The position numbers and the translations under genes are program-made. From assembly GCA_037892935.1 (NCBI GenBank), contig JAYXKI010000007.1, positions 434,001 to 498,000 on the forward strand: a stretch of DNA of 64,000 bases, written 5' to 3'. The notes under the pieces are model-generated. The model did not search any database, was not told where the DNA came from, and saw only the letters and a list, made by a program, of their open reading frames with translations. Below are positions 60,189-64,000 of the stretch, piece after piece. Numbering within the stretch: the stretch's first letter is position 1; each line of letters opens with the position of its first letter. The DNA is from Phlebopus portentosus (Eukaryota > Basidiomycota > Agaricomycetes > Boletales > Boletinellaceae).

Positions 60189-60802
60189 CGGTGGCCGATC
60201 GACGAAAGGAACATAGTACTTAGCAGTCGTCAGTAGATCATTATGAGAATATAAGAATAATCATTGCTAAACATGTCGCGACAACTTTCGATCAAGCCTA
60301 GTAAGGCATCCTAGAGGTTGCTGGAAGGGTGCTGATGACGACTGAACCAGATCAAGAAGCCTTGTCCCGCGCAGGCCAAGTTTGTGAGTCGAGTCGAAAG
60401 AGCCGAGCCGGCGTCGGTTACATAATGCAAAGAACAACGGAAGATCCTGCCAGATAAGGTGAATTGATATACGCCGATGGCACCGGAATAATAAGAAGTG
60501 TAGCTCCGTTTGCTCTAGTCTGCCATAATACTTAAGTAGCAAACCCGCCGCCTTCCCTTCTTTCATCTTCCTTGTTCTGCATCGCGTAGCTCCTTTGTTA
60601 CCTCTTTCAGTCTTGCCATTCAGGTGTGTACACTTGATTGACTCGTCTTGTTTGATGACAGAGTTGCTAACGATGGTGTTTCTTGAATCCTCCTTGGTCT
60701 TTGTCACTTGCGCCGTGGTCTACGAACTCGAATCACTTCGTTTGCTCCATCATCGCGGACGATAGATCGTGAAAAGGAAACTGATCTGATCCAAAAGATA
60801 TC
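60189..60802. other. Intergenic region before the first E2 gene
   Basis: 3' flank of the pseudogene and promoter of the E2 gene. The 146-codon minus-strand frame at 60267-60707 has no recognisable features. Pyrimidine-rich stretches at 60555-60625 may be part of the E2 promoter. Confidence 0.4.
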
Positions 60803-61868
<1,066 letters not shown>

Positions 61869-62493
61869 ATATATACAATTTTGTAGTAGACGACATTCAC
61901 TATTTGTTGTATATAATGCTGTGTGAAAACAAGTACTCGTGCGTGGATAGAGAAGCACCGCCTTGATCCCGAGCCCGAGGAACCTTCTGGGTGCATCTGG
62001 GTCTCGTGGCAATTCCTAATCCGACCCTACATTATTACACGTTTCACGTCTAAGTTGCAGTACCAGGATAGTGCGCATAGGAAAGGGCTAGCTGGAGGTG
62101 ATTAATTGGTAAGAAGGGGAGTCATGAATTAATTACCGATTTTAGATTTGGTGTAGTAGGGATGAGTCATGTGACACTGGGATAACTGCCGTCGTCACTG
62201 AGTGTATCCGCTTGTCTACCAAATACCACCATCATCCGTCCTCTTCATCCGTCCTCTTCCCATCCAGTGAGTTCATCATCTTGCACTACTTGCCCGCTCG
62301 GCGCGCTGACCAGGTGCATTTGCTCGTACGACCGATCGGCTGCTGGTGTTCTTGATCGCTGTTATCGCGTGGCTCTTCTCCTTCTTGCGTCCTAATCAAC
62401 TCATTCCCTCGACGACTCGACGATTTGCGCGGACATATAGTCTTTGCACGAGCTTTTACGAAGTTTCAAAGCATTTTCTCTGTTTAGTATACA
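61869..62493. other. Intergenic region between the two E2 genes
   Basis: 3' flank of the first E2 gene, then the promoter and pyrimidine-rich leader of the second (62190-62493). No separate gene seen. Confidence 0.4.
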
Positions 62494-63412
<919 letters not shown>

Positions 63413-63739
63413 TACAGGATGAATAGCAAGACAAGATGAATTTGCGTGTTGTTACGCATGTGTGTATCCAGTACCTCCTTACTTAGCTATTCCTTGGGAG
63501 ATGTAACTTCTTTCGTTGTCGCTGCTCTGTTATCGAATTCCAATTTTTTTGGCAAGTTTTGAAGTGCGAGTTTGAGTTGAGTTTGAGTTCGGTCAGAGGT
63601 GACAGATCTGAGTAAGATTACCTTGGAAATAAATGCAGAGCCACTCTATCGTGTTCAAATGTTACATCCTGTGGAAGTACTTATTCACACTCACTCACTC
63701 AGCCAGCAATTTTGATGAGACATTTCATCAAAATCAAAA
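63413..63739. other. Intergenic region downstream of UBC4
   Basis: 3' flank of UBC4. A GAGTTTGAGTT-type direct repeat lies near 63571-63590. Nothing else seen. Confidence 0.4.
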
Positions 63740-64000
63740 ATGCTCGTGATACTGACGAGAAATGGACAATTTATTGGTAATTATTCGAGACGAGTACGAG
63801 TGCCTGCCAAGTGAGCACAAACGGGGGCCGTCATACACTACCACTTACTCGTCCATTACAGTCCTTGGCTGGATCGTTTTCTCTTCAGTCCATCAACACC
63901 GTCGTCGTCTACGGTCTCGTAGGCACAGACGTAAACGAATCAGACGAAAAAAGGACGAGTTTTATATCGATAGTGCAATGGCTAGGAAACAAGCCGGCAA
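63740..64000 (+). CDS. Possible 5' end of an unrecognised gene (partial)
   Basis: An ATG near 63740 gives MLVILTRNGQFIG, then a possible GTAATT intron ending at CATTACAG (about 63868). The next exon would read VLGWIVFSSVHQHRRR, followed by an Arg-rich run and DEFYIDSAMARKQAG, still open at the window edge. A short hydrophobic stretch followed by a basic patch may be a membrane anchor. The pieces are in frame, but there is no homology I recognise. Low confidence. Confidence 0.25.

Noticed and set aside
60267..60707. 146-codon minus-strand frame before the first E2 gene
   Set aside because: No family features, and it overlaps the expected promoter.

Overview
The window looks like nuclear DNA of a mushroom-forming basidiomycete (Agaricomycetes). 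Genes are intron-dense with short GT-AG introns, and head-to-head or tail-to-tail neighbours are closely packed. The protein families are typical of that group: a DUF6533 membrane protein, F-box-like paralogues, an FMO-type monooxygenase, a GH1 glycosidase, a CSC1/DUF221 channel and a chromodomain Ty3/gypsy element. Exon boundaries were read by eye from splice motifs and protein continuity, so terminal and very short exons are less certain than gene identity.

Layout. 1-1.1 kb: probable tail of an unrecognised or decaying gene. 1.1-9.1 kb: RPB10 (+), a DUF6533 protein (-), NMD3 (-), an Mba1/Tim44-like mitochondrial protein (+) and the SNARE Sec20 (-). 9.4-11.1 kb: flavin monooxygenase (+). 11.5-20.2 kb: four tandem F-box-like paralogues on the minus strand, two intact, one with a frameshift and one heavily decayed, with a 583 bp inverted-repeat element between the first two. 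21.1-40.98 kb: a SAM methyltransferase (-), VPS16 (+), a SYG1/XPR1 SPX-EXS phosphate transporter (-), a FYVE-SAP-RING ubiquitin ligase (+), a chromodomain/PHD-like chromatin protein (+), a mitochondrial TPR protein (-) and the SNARE Tlg1 (+).

41.5-54.6 kb: a CSC1-type channel gene split by a 9,958 bp LTR retrotransposon inserted antisense. The element has 240 bp of identical LTR sequence, an exact 5 bp target duplication (GTGGT) and one open 2,985-codon gag-pol frame, so it is very young. Collapsing the duplication restores the channel reading frame. 55.7-60.2 kb: a GH1 glycosidase gene followed by an internally deleted pseudogene copy. 60.8-63.4 kb: two tandem UBC4/UbcH5-type E2 genes, the first diverged. 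The right edge may hold the start of another gene.

There is no single operon-like pathway. Several genes serve membrane traffic (Sec20, Tlg1, VPS16, FYVE-RING ligase), and ubiquitin functions recur (F-box proteins, RING ligase, two E2s). The most unusual object is the retroelement: a very long polyprotein with large extensions before Gag and after the chromodomain, a hairpin-rich 3' non-coding region, no recognisable primer-binding site or polypurine tract, and a splice donor at the LTR edge that could in principle let the host splice the element out in frame.
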